Assembly: GCF_026239695.1 (NCBI RefSeq)
Contig: NZ_JAPIVS010000004.1
Coordinates: forward strand, 1-64,000
DNA: 64,000 bases
Direction: 5' to 3'
Source of the DNA: Pedobacter sp. MC2016-15
Lineage (GTDB): Bacteria; Bacteroidota; Bacteroidia; Sphingobacteriales; Sphingobacteriaceae
The notes beneath the pieces are model-generated. The model was given only the letters and a program-made list of their open reading frames with translations, was not told the origin of the DNA and did no database searches. This document shows, one piece after another, positions 63,094 to 64,000 of the stretch. Within the stretch, counting starts at the first letter, position 1. Each line of letters begins with the position of its first letter. The position numbers and the translations under genes were made by a program.

Positions 63094-63639
63094 ATGGCTG
63101 AATTAAAATTTTTTACAGCGCGCTTAAAGCTAAGATTAGTGGAGATGGCAGATCTTGAAGCCATACATCTGCTGCATCATCTTGCAGAGACAGACCAATA
63201 TAATACCCTGGGTATTCCCAAAGATCTCGAAGAAACAAATATTATCGTGGATGGCTGGATCAGCGACCATCAGAAACGTACCATCAAGAATTACACCTTT
63301 ACAGTGGAATTTGAAAAAGGTGGTTTTATTGGTCTGATCGCCCTGAAACTTTCCTCTTCCAAATTCAACAGTGCAGAAGTTTGGTATAAGATCAACGTAG
63401 AACACTGGAATAAAGGATATGCTACCGAGGCCATCAAAGCTGTGATTGGTTTTGGTTTCGGCCGCTTAAAGCTGCACCGTATTGAGGCGGGCTGTGCTGT
63501 AGAAAACCTGGCTTCTATCCGTGTGCTGGAAAAAGCGGGTATGACTCAGGAGGGTAGAAAAAGGCAGATATTGCCGCTTAAAACCGGCTGGATGGACAGT
63601 TTTGAATTTGCAATTCTCGATGAAGAGTGGAAAGCATAA
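63094..63639 (+). CDS. GNAT-family acetyltransferase (RimJ/RimL-like)
   Basis: This 181-residue enzyme should move an acetyl group from acetyl-CoA to an amine. It has the GNAT fold with FTARLKLRLVEMADLEAI at the N-terminus, the acetyl-CoA binding region EHWNKGYATEAIKAVIGFGF and the downstream HRIEAGCAVENLASIRVLEK and GMTQEG. These match the RimJ/RimL group that acetylates ribosomal-protein N-termini, but many members act on other substrates. valS follows 58 bases downstream. Confidence 0.88.
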   Translation: MAELKFFTARLKLRLVEMADLEAIHLLHHLAETDQYNTLGIPKDLEETNIIVDGWISDHQKRTIKNYTFTVEFEKGGFIGLIALKLSSSKFNSAEVWYKINVEHWNKGYATEAIKAVIGFGFGRLKLHRIEAGCAVENLASIRVLEKAGMTQEGRKRQILPLKTGWMDSFEFAILDEEWKA

Positions 63640-63659
63640 ACATTCTCCTTCAAAAATCT

Positions 63660-63667
63660 TATTTTTG
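63660..63667 (+). promoter_or_regulatory. -7 box of valS
   Basis: TATTTTTG matches exactly and predicts a leader of about 27 bases before the valS ATG at 63698. Confidence 0.5.
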
Positions 63668-63697
63668 TAGTTCAACCCCGATATTTTTTATACGATA

Positions 63698-64000
63698 ATG
63701 AGCATTTCTACTAAATACGATCCTGCCGAAACCGAAGATAAGTGGTACAGCTATTGGATGGAAAAGAACTTTTTTCATTCAGAACCTGATGAGCGTGAGC
63801 CTTATACAATTGTAATTCCTCCACCCAATGTGACTGGAGTCTTACACATGGGCCATATGTTAAACAATACGATTCAGGATGTGATGATCCGCCGTGCCAG
63901 GATGCAGGGAAAAAATGCCTGCTGGGTACCAGGTACAGACCATGCTTCGATTGCTACTGAAGCCAAGGTGGTAGCGATGTTGAAGGAGAGGGGCATCAGT
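63698..64000 (+). CDS. valS: valyl-tRNA synthetase, N-terminal part
   Basis: ValS charges tRNA-Val with valine. The window holds the first 101 codons, starting with [11 protein letters not shown] and running off the right edge without a stop. The class I signature HMGH ([12 protein letters not shown]), the preceding IPPPNVTG and the following [13 protein letters not shown] are diagnostic for ValS. It is partial only because the window ends. Confidence 0.95.
   Translation, partial: MSISTKYDPAETEDKWYSYWMEKNFFHSEPDEREPYTIVIPPPNVTGVLHMGHMLNNTIQDVMIRRARMQGKNACWVPGTDHASIATEAKVVAMLKERGIS

Overview
The window looks like chromosomal core DNA of a Bacteroidota bacterium, most likely a Sphingobacteriaceae member close to Pedobacter. 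The reasons are moderate GC, promoters of the Bacteroidota type (TAnnTTTG around -7, sometimes with TTTG/TTG around -33), almost no Shine-Dalgarno sites, and family content typical of that phylum: PafA phosphatase, DUF4783, DUF4294, a HU-CCDC81/SPOR protein, bacillithiol deacetylase BshB1, and TonB-dependent or 'outer membrane beta-barrel' receptors. I saw no rRNA, tRNA, insertion sequence, prophage, integrase or CRISPR array. Genes are densely packed, and only one stretch over 300 bases (62679-63093) lacks a gene.

Layout. 1-7.7 kb: acyl-ACP desaturase, fused isobutyryl-CoA mutase IcmF, phosphatase PafA, FolC. 7.7-15.9 kb: an operon read leftward (TPR protein, outer-membrane barrel, HU/SPOR membrane protein, ExbB, ExbD, TonB-like protein, then folC) that looks like one trans-envelope machine. 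16-20.4 kb: pyrR-pyrB and cmk-rpsA. 20.4-31.7 kb: ribosome-rescue factor ArfB, an LpxR-like lipid A deacylase, Lon, a TPR protein, a lipoprotein with gpmI, DUF4783-nadC-plsY, an M48 lipoprotein protease, and PabB. 31.7-38.5 kb: purA, a Fur-family regulator and Rel, then DUF4294, bshB1 and a TlpA-type thioredoxin. 38.5-45 kb: lysine 6-aminotransferase coupled to a small membrane protein, an ECF sigma/anti-sigma pair, a TonB-type receptor, and a PLP deaminase. 45-56.5 kb: rluD, a class IV aminotransferase (PabC-like), fmt, topoisomerase IB, NamZ, an FtsX-type permease, an S9 peptidase, a degenerate DEAD-box protein and MazG. 56.5-64 kb: AI-2E-family permease, aldo/keto reductase, MnmD, an MmcQ/YjbR protein, OmpW, M13 peptidase, GNAT acetyltransferase and the start of valS.

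Functional links. folC, pabB, the PabC-like gene and fmt all belong to folate or one-carbon metabolism but are scattered. The envelope theme is strong (TolQR-type operon, LpxR, OmpW, NamZ, FtsX permease, two signal-bearing peptidases). Several genes (cmk, arfB, DUF4783, mnmD) have a -7 promoter box only 4-6 bases before the ATG, which predicts leaderless or nearly leaderless mRNAs.

The most interesting unexplained signals are the envelope operon together with a three-copy 12-bp motif at its promoter (15906-15953), a long interrupted hairpin ending two bases before the M13 peptidase start codon (62681-62759), and the DEAD-box protein that has lost its catalytic motifs. I did not find a clearly new defence or mobile system. 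Several coding starts were moved from an upstream TTG to an inner ATG because the upstream codon lies in or next to a promoter box or is absent from the family.
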